NCBI RefSeq assembly: GCF_014649715.1
Contig: NZ_BMTO01000017.1
Coordinates: 117,334-181,333, forward strand
DNA from: Streptomyces lateritius
GTDB taxonomy: Bacteria; Actinomycetota; Actinomycetes; Streptomycetales; Streptomycetaceae
Length of the DNA: 64,000 nt
Reading direction: 5' to 3'
The notes under the pieces are model-generated. The model made no database searches. It was not told the DNA's origin and saw only the letters and a list, made by a program, of their open reading frames with translations. Numbering within the stretch: position 1 is the first letter of the stretch; each line of letters begins with the position of its first letter. Position numbers and translations under genes: made by a program. This document shows, one piece after another, positions 33,388 through 41,700 of the stretch.

Positions 33388-35439
33388 GTGTCCAAACTGA
33401 CCGACCTGCCCAAACGGATCCTCATCGGACGGGCTCTGCGGAGTGACAAGCTCGGGGAAACCCTCCTCCCGAAGCGGATCGCTCTCCCCGTCTTCGCCTC
33501 CGACCCGCTGTCCTCGGTGGCGTACGCACCCGGTGAGGTGCTGCTCGTCCTCTCCATCGCGGGTCTGTCGGCCTACCACTTCAGCCCGTGGATCGCGCTG
33601 GCCGTCGTGGTCCTGATGTTCACCGTCGTGGCCTCGTACCGGCAGAACGTCCACGCCTATCCGAGCGGCGGCGGCGACTACGAGGTCGCCAACACCAACC
33701 TCGGGCCCAAGGCCGGACTCACCGTCGCCAGCGCCCTGCTCGTCGACTACGTCCTGACCGTCGCCGTCTCCATCTCCTCCGGGATCGAGAACCTCGGCTC
33801 GGCCATCCCGTTCGTCGTCGAGCACAAGGTCTTCTGCGCGGTCGGCGTCATCGTGCTGCTGACGCTGATGAACCTGCGCGGGGTGAAGGAGTCGGGCAGC
33901 CTCTTCGCCATCCCGACGTACGTCTTCGTCGCCGGCGTCTTCATCATGATCGCCTGGGGCGCGTACCAGGGCATCGTCCTCGACGAGACCATGAAGGCCC
34001 CCACCGCCGACTTCGAGATCAAGGCCGAACAGGAGGGCCTGGCGGGCTTCGCGCTGCTCTTCCTCCTGCTGCGCGCCTTCTCCTCCGGCTGCGCCGCCCT
34101 CACCGGCGTCGAGGCGATCTCCAACGGCGTGCCCGCCTTCCGCAAGCCGAAGTCGAAGAACGCGGCGACCACCCTCGCCCTCATGGGCGGCCTGGCCGTC
34201 ACCATGTTCTGCGGCATCATCTTCCTGGCGATGGCCACCGACGTCCGGATGGCCGAGCACCCCGCCGTCGACCTGCTGCGCGACGGCGTCCCCGTCGGCG
34301 AGAGCTATGTCCAGGACCCGGTCATCTCGCAGGTCGCGGCCGCCGTCTTCGGCGACGGCACCTTCCTCTTCGTCGTCCTCGCCGCGGCCACGGCGCTCGT
34401 CCTCTTCCTGGCCGCCAACACGGCGTACAACGGCTTCCCGCTCCTCGGCTCGATCCTCGCCCAGGACCGCTACCTGCCCCGCCAGCTGCACACCCGCGGC
34501 GACCGGCTCGCCTTCTCCAACGGCATCGTGCTCCTCGCCGGCGCCGCCGTGCTCCTGGTCTGGGTCTACGGGGCCGACTCGACGAAGCTCATCCAGCTGT
34601 ACATCGTCGGCGTCTTCGTCTCCTTCACCCTCAGCCAGACCGGCATGGTCCGGCACTGGAACCGGCACCTGAAGACGGAGAAGGACCCGGCGCAGCGCCG
34701 CCGCATGATCCGCTCCCGCGCGATCAACACCTTCGGTGCCTTCTTCACCGGCCTCGTCCTCGTCGTCGTCCTCGCCACCAAGTTCACCCACGGCGCCTGG
34801 GTCGCCCTGCTCGGCATGGTGATCTTCTACGGGACGATGACCGCGATCCGCCGGCACTACGACTCGGTGTCGGCGGAGATCGCGGCCGCCGAGGAGCGTC
34901 CCGACGAGTACGTACGCCCCTCGCGCGTCCGCTCCGTCGTCCTCGTCTCCAAGCTCCACAAGCCGACGCTGCGCGCGCTCGCCTACGCCAAGCTGCTGCA
35001 CGCCAACGAGCTGGAGGCGCTGAGCGTCAACGTCGACCCGGCCGAGACCAAGGCGCTCAAGGCCGAGTGGGAGCGGCGGGGCATCAACGTTCCGCTCAAG
35101 ATCCTCGACTCGCCGTACCGGGAGATCACCCGGCCGGTCATCGAGTACGTCAAGAACATCCGCCGCGAGAGCCCGCGCGACGCGGTCTCCGTCTACATCC
35201 CCGAGTACGTCGTCGGCCACTGGTACGAGCATCTGCTCCACAACCAGAGCGCGCTGCGGCTCAAGGGGCGGCTGCTGTTCACCCCGGGCGTGATGGTCAC
35301 CTCCGTGCCGTACCAGCTGCGGTCCTCCGAGGCCGCCAAGAAGCGGGAGCGGAAGCGTCAGGAGTGGAACGCGCCGGGCTCGGTGCGCCGCGGTCCGGTC
35401 GAGAAGCGCCCGAAGGAAGCGGCCGGCAAGGACACGTAG
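33388..35439 (+). CDS. APC-family permease, KimA-like potassium transporter
   Basis: A 683-residue transporter with about 12 membrane helices up to residue 490 and a cytosolic domain of some 170 residues at the end. The start ILIGRALRSDKLGETLLPK followed by LPVFASDPLSSVAYAPGEVLLVL matches the pattern I know from Bacillus KimA (YdaO), a high-affinity K+ importer regulated by c-di-AMP. Two divergent TrkA genes and nearby kdpDE support a potassium role; an amino-acid substrate remains possible. GTG 33388 was chosen as the family-like VSKLTDLPK start; the frame is open to GTG 33343. No ydaO-type riboswitch was recognised upstream. Confidence 0.75.
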   Translation: MSKLTDLPKRILIGRALRSDKLGETLLPKRIALPVFASDPLSSVAYAPGEVLLVLSIAGLSAYHFSPWIALAVVVLMFTVVASYRQNVHAYPSGGGDYEVANTNLGPKAGLTVASALLVDYVLTVAVSISSGIENLGSAIPFVVEHKVFCAVGVIVLLTLMNLRGVKESGSLFAIPTYVFVAGVFIMIAWGAYQGIVLDETMKAPTADFEIKAEQEGLAGFALLFLLLRAFSSGCAALTGVEAISNGVPAFRKPKSKNAATTLALMGGLAVTMFCGIIFLAMATDVRMAEHPAVDLLRDGVPVGESYVQDPVISQVAAAVFGDGTFLFVVLAAATALVLFLAANTAYNGFPLLGSILAQDRYLPRQLHTRGDRLAFSNGIVLLAGAAVLLVWVYGADSTKLIQLYIVGVFVSFTLSQTGMVRHWNRHLKTEKDPAQRRRMIRSRAINTFGAFFTGLVLVVVLATKFTHGAWVALLGMVIFYGTMTAIRRHYDSVSAEIAAAEERPDEYVRPSRVRSVVLVSKLHKPTLRALAYAKLLHANELEALSVNVDPAETKALKAEWERRGINVPLKILDSPYREITRPVIEYVKNIRRESPRDAVSVYIPEYVVGHWYEHLLHNQSALRLKGRLLFTPGVMVTSVPYQLRSSEAAKKRERKRQEWNAPGSVRRGPVEKRPKEAAGKDT

Positions 35440-35442
35440 ACT

Positions 35443-35469
35443 GGTGGGCTGCCGCTACGGCAGCCCACC
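35443..35469 (+). terminator. hairpin terminator with pyrimidine tract
   Basis: GGTGGGCTGCC and GGCAGCCCACC form an 11-bp stem with a five-base loop, followed by TCTCTCTTTCTCT, just after the permease stop. Confidence 0.85.
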
Positions 35470-35496
35470 TCTCTCTTTCTCTGGAGTCACCCCGTC

Positions 35497-36825
35497 ATGC
35501 AGAACGCACCTGTTTCTTCGTTGGTCGGGGCAGAGTACGAGGTCGAGGTCGGCCCCGTGGCCCACGGCGGCCATTGCATCGCGCGTACGGAGGCGGGCCG
35601 GGTTCTCTTCGTCCGCCACGCGCTGCCGGGCGAGCGGGTCGTCGCCCGGGTCACCGAGGGCGAGGAGACCTCCCGCTTCCTGCGCGCGGACGCCGTCACC
35701 GTGCTCGAAGCCTCCAAGGACCGGGTGGAGGCCCCCTGCCCCTTCGCGGGCCCCGGGAAGTGCGGCGGCTGCGACTGGCAGCACGCCAAGCCGGGCGCGC
35801 AGCGCCGTCTCAAGGGCGAGGTCATCGCCGAGCAGCTCCAGCGGCTGGCCGGTCTGACCCCCGAGGAGGCGGGCTGGGACGGCACCGTCATGCCGGCCGA
35901 GGGCGACAAGCTCCCGGCGGGCGAGGTCCCGCAGTGGCGCACCCGCGTCCAGTACGCCGTCGACGCCGAGGGCCACGCGGGTCTGCGCAAGCACCGGTCG
36001 CACGACGTCGAGGTCATCGACCACTGCATGATCGCGGCCGAGGGCGTCAGCGAGCTGGGCATCGAGAAGCGCACCTGGGAGGGCATGGCCTCGGTCGAGG
36101 CCATCGCCGCCTCGGGTTCGGGCGACCGCCAAGTCATTCTGGCGCCCAAGCCGGGCGCCCGCCTCCCTCTGGTCGAGCTGGACAAGCCGGTCTCCGTCCT
36201 CCGCGTCGACGAGCACGACGGCGGGGTGCACCGCGTCCACGGCCGTCCCTTCGTCCGCGAGCGCGCCGACGACCGCACGTACCGCGTCGGCAACGGCGGC
36301 TTCTGGCAGGTCCACCCGAAGGCGGCGCAGACGCTCGTCCTCGCCGTCATGCAGGGCCTGCTGCCCCGCAAGGGCGACACCGCCCTCGACCTCTACTGCG
36401 GTGTCGGCCTCTTCGCCGGCGCGATCGCCGACCGCGTCGGCGACGAGGGCGCGGTCCTCGGCATCGAGTCCGGCAAGCGCGCGGTGGAGGACGCCCGCCA
36501 CAACCTCCAGGACTACGACCGCGTCCGCATCGAACAGGGCAAGGTCGAGACGGTCCTCCCGCGCACCCGCATCACCGAGGTCGACCTGATCGTCCTCGAC
36601 CCCCCGCGCGCGGGCGCCGGCAAGCAGACGGTCAAGCACCTCGCGGGCCTGGGAGCGCGCCGCATCGCCTACGTCGCCTGCGACCCGGCGGCCCTGGCCC
36701 GCGACATCGCCTACTTCAAGGAGGGCGGCTACCGGGTCCGGACGCTGCGGGCGTTCGACCTGTTCCCGATGACCCAGCATGTCGAGTGCGTCGCGATCCT
36801 TGAGCCTGCTGAAAAGGGCCGCTGA
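35497..36825 (+). CDS. TrmA/RumA-family RNA (uracil-5) methyltransferase
   Basis: A 442-residue SAM-dependent RNA methyltransferase. An N-terminal TRAM domain (to about residue 65) is followed by the Fe-S ligand set CPF...CGGCDWQH near residues 82-96, SAM-binding DLYCGVGLFAG near 300, and DPPRAG plus the catalytic loop YVACDPAALARD with the nucleophilic Cys near 394. It probably makes 5-methyluridine in rRNA or tRNA; which position is not readable. The last 22 codons double as the attachment site of the downstream island: they occur again twice at the island's right border. The current 3' end is intact, so the island restored the frame on integration. Confidence 0.93.
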   Translation: MQNAPVSSLVGAEYEVEVGPVAHGGHCIARTEAGRVLFVRHALPGERVVARVTEGEETSRFLRADAVTVLEASKDRVEAPCPFAGPGKCGGCDWQHAKPGAQRRLKGEVIAEQLQRLAGLTPEEAGWDGTVMPAEGDKLPAGEVPQWRTRVQYAVDAEGHAGLRKHRSHDVEVIDHCMIAAEGVSELGIEKRTWEGMASVEAIAASGSGDRQVILAPKPGARLPLVELDKPVSVLRVDEHDGGVHRVHGRPFVRERADDRTYRVGNGGFWQVHPKAAQTLVLAVMQGLLPRKGDTALDLYCGVGLFAGAIADRVGDEGAVLGIESGKRAVEDARHNLQDYDRVRIEQGKVETVLPRTRITEVDLIVLDPPRAGAGKQTVKHLAGLGARRIAYVACDPAALARDIAYFKEGGYRVRTLRAFDLFPMTQHVECVAILEPAEKGR

Positions 36826-36948
36826 CCTGCCGTTTCTCCGAGTGTGCGTTATGGGCGTTACATGCGTTAGGTGCGATATCTTGACGCATATTCGACGCAC
36901 GTGACGCACGTTTGACGCACGAACGGCACGGTTCCTGATGGGTCGTCA
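36763..36948. repeat. left direct repeat of the island (putative attL), overlaps the methyltransferase 3' end
   Basis: The first 68 bases (36763-36830) are the last codons and stop region of the RNA methyltransferase and match 63658-63725 and 63770-63837 without gaps. Homology to the outer right copy continues past the stop, through GCGATATCTTGACGC and on to TCCTGATGGGTCGTCA at 36933-36948. The right copy is 11 bases shorter, equal to one missing TTGACGCAC-type unit. Confidence 0.85.
36845..36920. repeat. array of short repeats inside the left border, candidate recombinase or regulator sites
   Basis: Three GCGTTA units spaced nine bases apart (36846-36869) are followed, across GATATC, by four TGACGCA-like units at 36881, 36892, 36901 and 36912. 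TAACGC is the complement of GCGTTA, so the two groups face each other. The right border carries a similar but shorter set (63888, 63897, 63908). Confidence 0.6.
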
Positions 36949-37008
36949 TGCGGGCCTGGTGGCCACCGAGTGGAGCCCTCAGCTGTCTGGTCTTAGGCAC
37001 CTTGAGGT

Positions 37009-37048
37009 GGCTGGGGCACTGGCTGCTGAGCTGTCGGGTGCCCCAGCC
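37009..37048. terminator. hairpin terminator at the left edge of the island
   Basis: GGCTGGGGCAC and GTGCCCCAGCC form an 11-bp stem with an 18-base loop. It can end transcripts of the minus-strand winged-helix gene and of the RNA methyltransferase. Confidence 0.65.
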
Positions 37049-37108
37049 CCACCCGTCTCTCGGTAGTGACGGTCCGTGAGGCTAGGTGGGGGTCCGGTCC
37101 GTGTTGAC

Positions 37109-38530
37109 TCAGGGGCCGTATGGGCTCCAGTGCCCGAGAAAGGGCCTGAGATCGTCGGCTCGTGGTTCGGGGATGTCGGGCAGCTGGGGCGGTGTGTTCA
37201 GCGGGTCGAGGCGTTCCACACGTGCTGTCGCCCAGCCGATCCATGCTTCGGCTTGGGTCCTGGCCTGGCCTGGGGGCATGGTCTCGACCCGGGTGCGTAC
37301 GGCGATCACGTACTCCGTCAGTCGGATGGCTTGGCGCCATGCCGTTTCCTGTGCTTCGAAGTGCCTGAAGCGGTACGCCTCGGCGTACTGGACACGTGCT
37401 TCCTCCATTGCGGCTTCCCAGCGGACGCGCTTCTGACGGGCCGCCTCGATCTCGTCGAGACGTTTGCGTTCGGAGGCTTCGCCGCGAAGCGTGACCTCCT
37501 GCGTGATTTCGGCGAGCTGATCTTCGAGGGAGCGTGCGGGGGTGTCGGACCATTCGCTCGCCCGGTGCGGCTGGCCGCCCCTGAGGACGAAGCGGAGGCG
37601 TTCGGACGGGGTGTAGTCGAAGCGGGGGATCCTGATCCAGGAGTTCTTCTTGGCCTCGGCGAGTTCCTTCTCGGTGGCGACGTGCTCAGTCCGGTCCTGC
37701 TCCTGGAGGACGAGGAACTCCACGGTCTGGCCCTGCGCGGTGATGGTGAAGTGGGGAGACGCCCTGCGGCGGCGATGGGGCGGCGGCGCGCAGCCGGTCT
37801 GCCCTGCCGCACTGGAGTGTCCTGCGTTCCCGGTGGCAGTGATCAGCGCCTGGATAAGTCTGAGGGCGCGACCTTGGACCGGCTTGGCCAGGCCCAGCGG
37901 CTGGGGTTCGTTCTGCATGGCCCGTACCACGCTGTGCGGCCGCGTGAGCCGCGAGGGGACAGGGACGGGTACGAGGGCCACGAGGCGCCAGGCGGGGACG
38001 TCGACGAGCTTGATCTCGTACCCACCACGGCACCAGCCCCCGTACAGCTCCTTTGTCTCCGGGATCCTTCGGATCTGCGCGCTGCGGCGACGCGGGCGTG
38101 CCACTTCTCCAACTCTGGACCGGTGCCGCTCTTGACGATCCGGCCGCCCGCTCCTACGAGCTCTTGCAGCAGCTGCTCCGAGAACGTCATGCGAGGCTGT
38201 GTGGAAGGACGTGGCAATCGAGCGGGGGTAGGAATTTCCTGCGCTTGGATTGGCGGGGGTTGCGGAGGGGCTGCCTGGGTCTTCCGCAGGCGAGATTCGT
38301 GGGGAGGGGTATGTGCCGTGCGCTAGGTAATGCAGGCCGGCACTCGTCAGGGTGACGCTCCACTGCCCGCCCTTCCGGGAGACCGTGACCAACCCCCGGT
38401 TCTGCAGTGCCTGGCACGTGGTCTTGTAGGCGCTGGTTTCCCACACGCCGGCAGGGCACCCGGCTCCCACCCACTGCAGTACCGAGAGCTGCCGCTCATT
38501 GACCTGCCGTTCCAATGGCCCGCCTTCCAA
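37109..38530 (-). CDS. winged-helix protein with two compensating frameshifts
   Basis: The frame is open for 473 codons. Residues 10-75 form a winged helix (NERQLSVLQWVGAGCPAGVW, KTTCQALQNRGLVTVSRKGG, LTSAGLHYLAHG), and the C-terminal half is charged and helical (about 310-450). Between residues about 103 and 154 the frame turns Arg/His-rich, while another frame over 38190-38074 reads sensibly (MTFSEQLLQELVGAGGRIV, SGTGPELEKWHARVAAARR) and joins back to RIPETKELYGG. So an indel pair probably garbles some 40-50 residues, by mutation or sequencing error. The nominal start is TTG 38530; TTG 38515 is equally possible. A role as a regulator of the island, like the HTH protein listed for MADS, is speculation. 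Confidence 0.6.
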   Translation of the reverse strand: MEGGPLERQVNERQLSVLQWVGAGCPAGVWETSAYKTTCQALQNRGLVTVSRKGGQWSVTLTSAGLHYLAHGTYPSPRISPAEDPGSPSATPANPSAGNSYPRSIATSFHTASHDVLGAAAARARRSGRPDRQERHRSRVGEVARPRRRSAQIRRIPETKELYGGWCRGGYEIKLVDVPAWRLVALVPVPVPSRLTRPHSVVRAMQNEPQPLGLAKPVQGRALRLIQALITATGNAGHSSAAGQTGCAPPPHRRRRASPHFTITAQGQTVEFLVLQEQDRTEHVATEKELAEAKKNSWIRIPRFDYTPSERLRFVLRGGQPHRASEWSDTPARSLEDQLAEITQEVTLRGEASERKRLDEIEAARQKRVRWEAAMEEARVQYAEAYRFRHFEAQETAWRQAIRLTEYVIAVRTRVETMPPGQARTQAEAWIGWATARVERLDPLNTPPQLPDIPEPRADDLRPFLGHWSPYGP

Positions 38531-38592
38531 TTGAGGTCGACATTCGACGGACGGATGTAGTCAGTTTTGGCTGTCAGCGACTGGTGCTTCGC

Positions 38593-38632
38593 GTGGCGTC
38601 TTCTCCTTTCTGACGTCAGCAGAAGACGCCAC
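38593..38632 (-). terminator. hairpin terminator between sacsin-like and winged-helix genes
   Basis: GTGGCGTCTTCT and AGAAGACGCCAC form a perfect 12-bp stem; the 16-base loop contains the palindrome TGACGTCA. Confidence 0.75.
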
Positions 38633-38762
38633 CCCCCGGGTCTAGTTGATCGTGTCCGGAGGGCGGGCCGGGTGTGAATGGACGGCGGCATGGGCGGTAG
38701 GCCATTCCATCGCCCATTCCGGCTATGAGTTCTTCTGGTCCTTCCGCATCGTGACGACCGTT

Positions 38763-41700
38763 CTACGGGACCGGGCGGGATGTTCCACGGGTGGGGGAGA
38801 ACTGGTAGCGCAGCCCCCGTCCTACTACCAGGAACCGGTCACGTCCCGCCAACGCGAAGGGGTTCGGCAGCTCGAACACCTGTCGCCGGTCTGGATCAAG
38901 GGCAGAGGTGATCAGCAAGATCCGATAGCGAGTTCCGCGCGCGTGCTCCCGTGCTGCCCTCTCCTCGGAGATACCCAGCTCGAACTCCATCCGCTCGGTG
39001 TGGGACTCGCTGGTCGCCTTCACCTCGTATAGGCGCGTGGTGCCGCGGTAAGCGACCTCGAAGTCGTAGCCGTGGCCGTCGGACGCTGCCGCGTCCTCAT
39101 TGAGGACCGCGGCGTAGCCCGAGACCCAGTGGACCTCGGCGTACCGGCGCTCCAGCCAAGCGCGTGCGGAGACCTCGCCCACCAAGCCGATGGCCGCCTT
39201 CTGCTCCTCGCCGAGCTGCGCCCTGTGCGCGACGACGATCCTGGGTGTCCGAGATTCTGGTGTGCGGCGGGGTTGCGGAACAGCTGCCATCGTGCCGAGC
39301 CGCACCTTCCCGGACTGCGCGAGGAAGGTCTCGTCGACCGTCCGGGCCGCCAGGTCGGCGATGGCTGTGAAGTGGTCGCGCCCCACGACGATCTCCTCCT
39401 CACCGATCTTGATCGTGGGCTGGACGGATCTGCCGGATCCGATGAAGCCTGACGAGGGTGTGGACGGTTGTGCGACGTCGCGAGCGGTGAGACCTAGAGC
39501 AGCGAGGTCGGCGCTGTGCGGCATGCCCACAGGCCAGCCCACTCCGCGGGCCACCTCACTCAGGAGCCGCTCGTTGCTCAGGAGGAAAAGGTCGGCCAGT
39601 CCGGAACCTTGCAGCGCGGTCCGCGCCGCCATTAGCGGGGTGCTGTTCCAGCCGGCTGGCACGGGAGCGTGGTGACTTCGGCACCAGGCGGGCACCAGTT
39701 TCGTCAGCACGGAGACCAAGCGGTCGAGCGCTGCCGTGTTGAGACGGCGTAGCTCGTCGACGGGCTCGAGATTGCCCGCGCGCTCCAGGTCGTCGTCGGC
39801 GCCGTGCGACCGCAGCCAGTGGGCGACGCGTTCTCGCATCTGCTCCTCGGGTGGGGAGGCGAAGCGGGGTAGCCAGTCCGGGTCGGGAGCCAGGTCCTCT
39901 AGATGGCGGGCGGCAGCGTACGCGGCCACGTCGGCTCCTCCCGCGGCCTGAGGTGCGTACCGCTCGCGCAGCCGGTCCAGAACGGCATCGGCGTGGACGC
40001 GGACGAACTCGCTGAACGTCCGCTCGTGGAGGTCCGGGTCGCAGACGGGCTTATAGGGGGCTCCGAGCGCGGCGAGTGCCTCGTTGAACGCCTTGTAGTC
40101 CAGCGCCAGGGCCTCCCGAAGTTCGGCAGGCGTCGTGGAGGTGCGGGCCACGGCGAGCAGTTCGGTGGCGGGGAGCGGCAGGGCGCAGGGGAATCGGCCG
40201 AGGACGGCGATCAGTTCCTCCTCGTTCGTGGCTTCGTCCAGGGCCTCGGAAACCGTGTCGGCGCGGTCGGTGCCGGCCAGGCAGACCAGGACGGGGCGCA
40301 GTTGTCGGACCATGTGGGGCAGGTCGTTCGTGAGGCTGCGCCGTATTTCCGAGATTCTGGACTCGTTGGTGTCGAGTGCCAGCGCGAGTGTGTGGTCGTC
40401 GATGTAGTCCGGCATCGCGCCGCCGGAGTGCCGCTGCAGCTTGACGAGAACGAGCTCCAGGGCGTCCTGCAGCGACGGCTGGTGGAGGAGTTGAGTGACC
40501 GCCGACGTGGACGCCTGCAGTTCTTCCCAACCACCGTCGCCATCGCGGTCGACGTCCCAGACAACGACGGTTGGGTGGTCGGGATCGGGCAGCGGCAGGC
40601 TACGGGTCGTCGGCGGAGGCTCCACACGCTCACCGGCGATCAGGATCTCGATCTCCTCGGCGCGGATGATGCGGATCGCACGCAACTGATCGAGGAGGAA
40701 GTGCACGGTGCGTTCGCTACGGCGCACGAACGCACCGGACTTGAGCTCCACCACCAGAGCTACCACCAGGACCAGCCACTCCCGGGCTTCAGTGAGCAGG
40801 GGATGGTCGTCCGATGGGCTGATCGGCTCCTTGGCGCGGTCGTTCACCTGAACCCGTGTGTCGGACAGCCGGACCACGGGCGTCCCGCTCGACTCGAGCC
40901 TCTTCGCGATCCTCGCGCCGTCATCGGATCCGGCGATCAGGACAGGATGACCCGCGAGTTCGACGAGACTCTCCTTCAGCGGGTCGGCTTCGTCGCAGAC
41001 GTAGACCGGATTTTCCCGAGAGGAAGGCGTGAGGCTGGTCAGAGCGTGCTTCTGGACCACTGCCAGCTGCGCCGGCTTTCCGGCGGGCCAAGGCCAGCGC
41101 TCGCTATCCGCTACGTGGGACCACGCCCTCCCGTAGTGCTTCTTGAACGAGACGTTGAGGTGGTCGGGTACTCCACCCGTGGCGACGATCGCGCCGAGGT
41201 CTCGAACGGCAGCTCCTGCGTGCTCGGATTCGTCCCAGAACCGCAGACCGCATCGGCGTAGACGTTCGAGCACCGGCTTGTCGGCCAGAGCCCGACGGAT
41301 CGAGAGGGGGAGTGAGGGAACGAATGCCGGAAGTTCGCCCTCGGTGCTGAACCACGCACGGTTCGGCGGGACGAAGGTCGGACCGTCGGCGTCTCTGGCC
41401 TCTACCGGGAGCCAGGGCATGGAACGCAGGAAGGATGCGAGTGGGCTCGGCCATGTATGGGGGTCCCGATTCCGGTCGTGGTGCGGCCGGTGAAGGGGGA
41501 CGGTGAAGGCTGTGTCCGCCCAGGTGCGAAGACCGATGAGCAACAACTCCGCGAACTCTCGGCGGGCGGCCGTGCCCAGCTCCGTGACCTCGACGGCGCC
41601 TGGCACATGGGCCAGCTGGCGGCGGAACTCGTATGGTGTCCATGGGTGGGCGAAGTCGCTCCAGGTACGGTGGACGTCCTTCGACCAGGCCCGTCCGAGC

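Noticed and set aside
33588..36803. 1071-codon plus-strand frame spanning the permease and RNA methyltransferase
   Set aside because: Arg/Pro-rich third-frame shadow crossing a terminator and two real genes.
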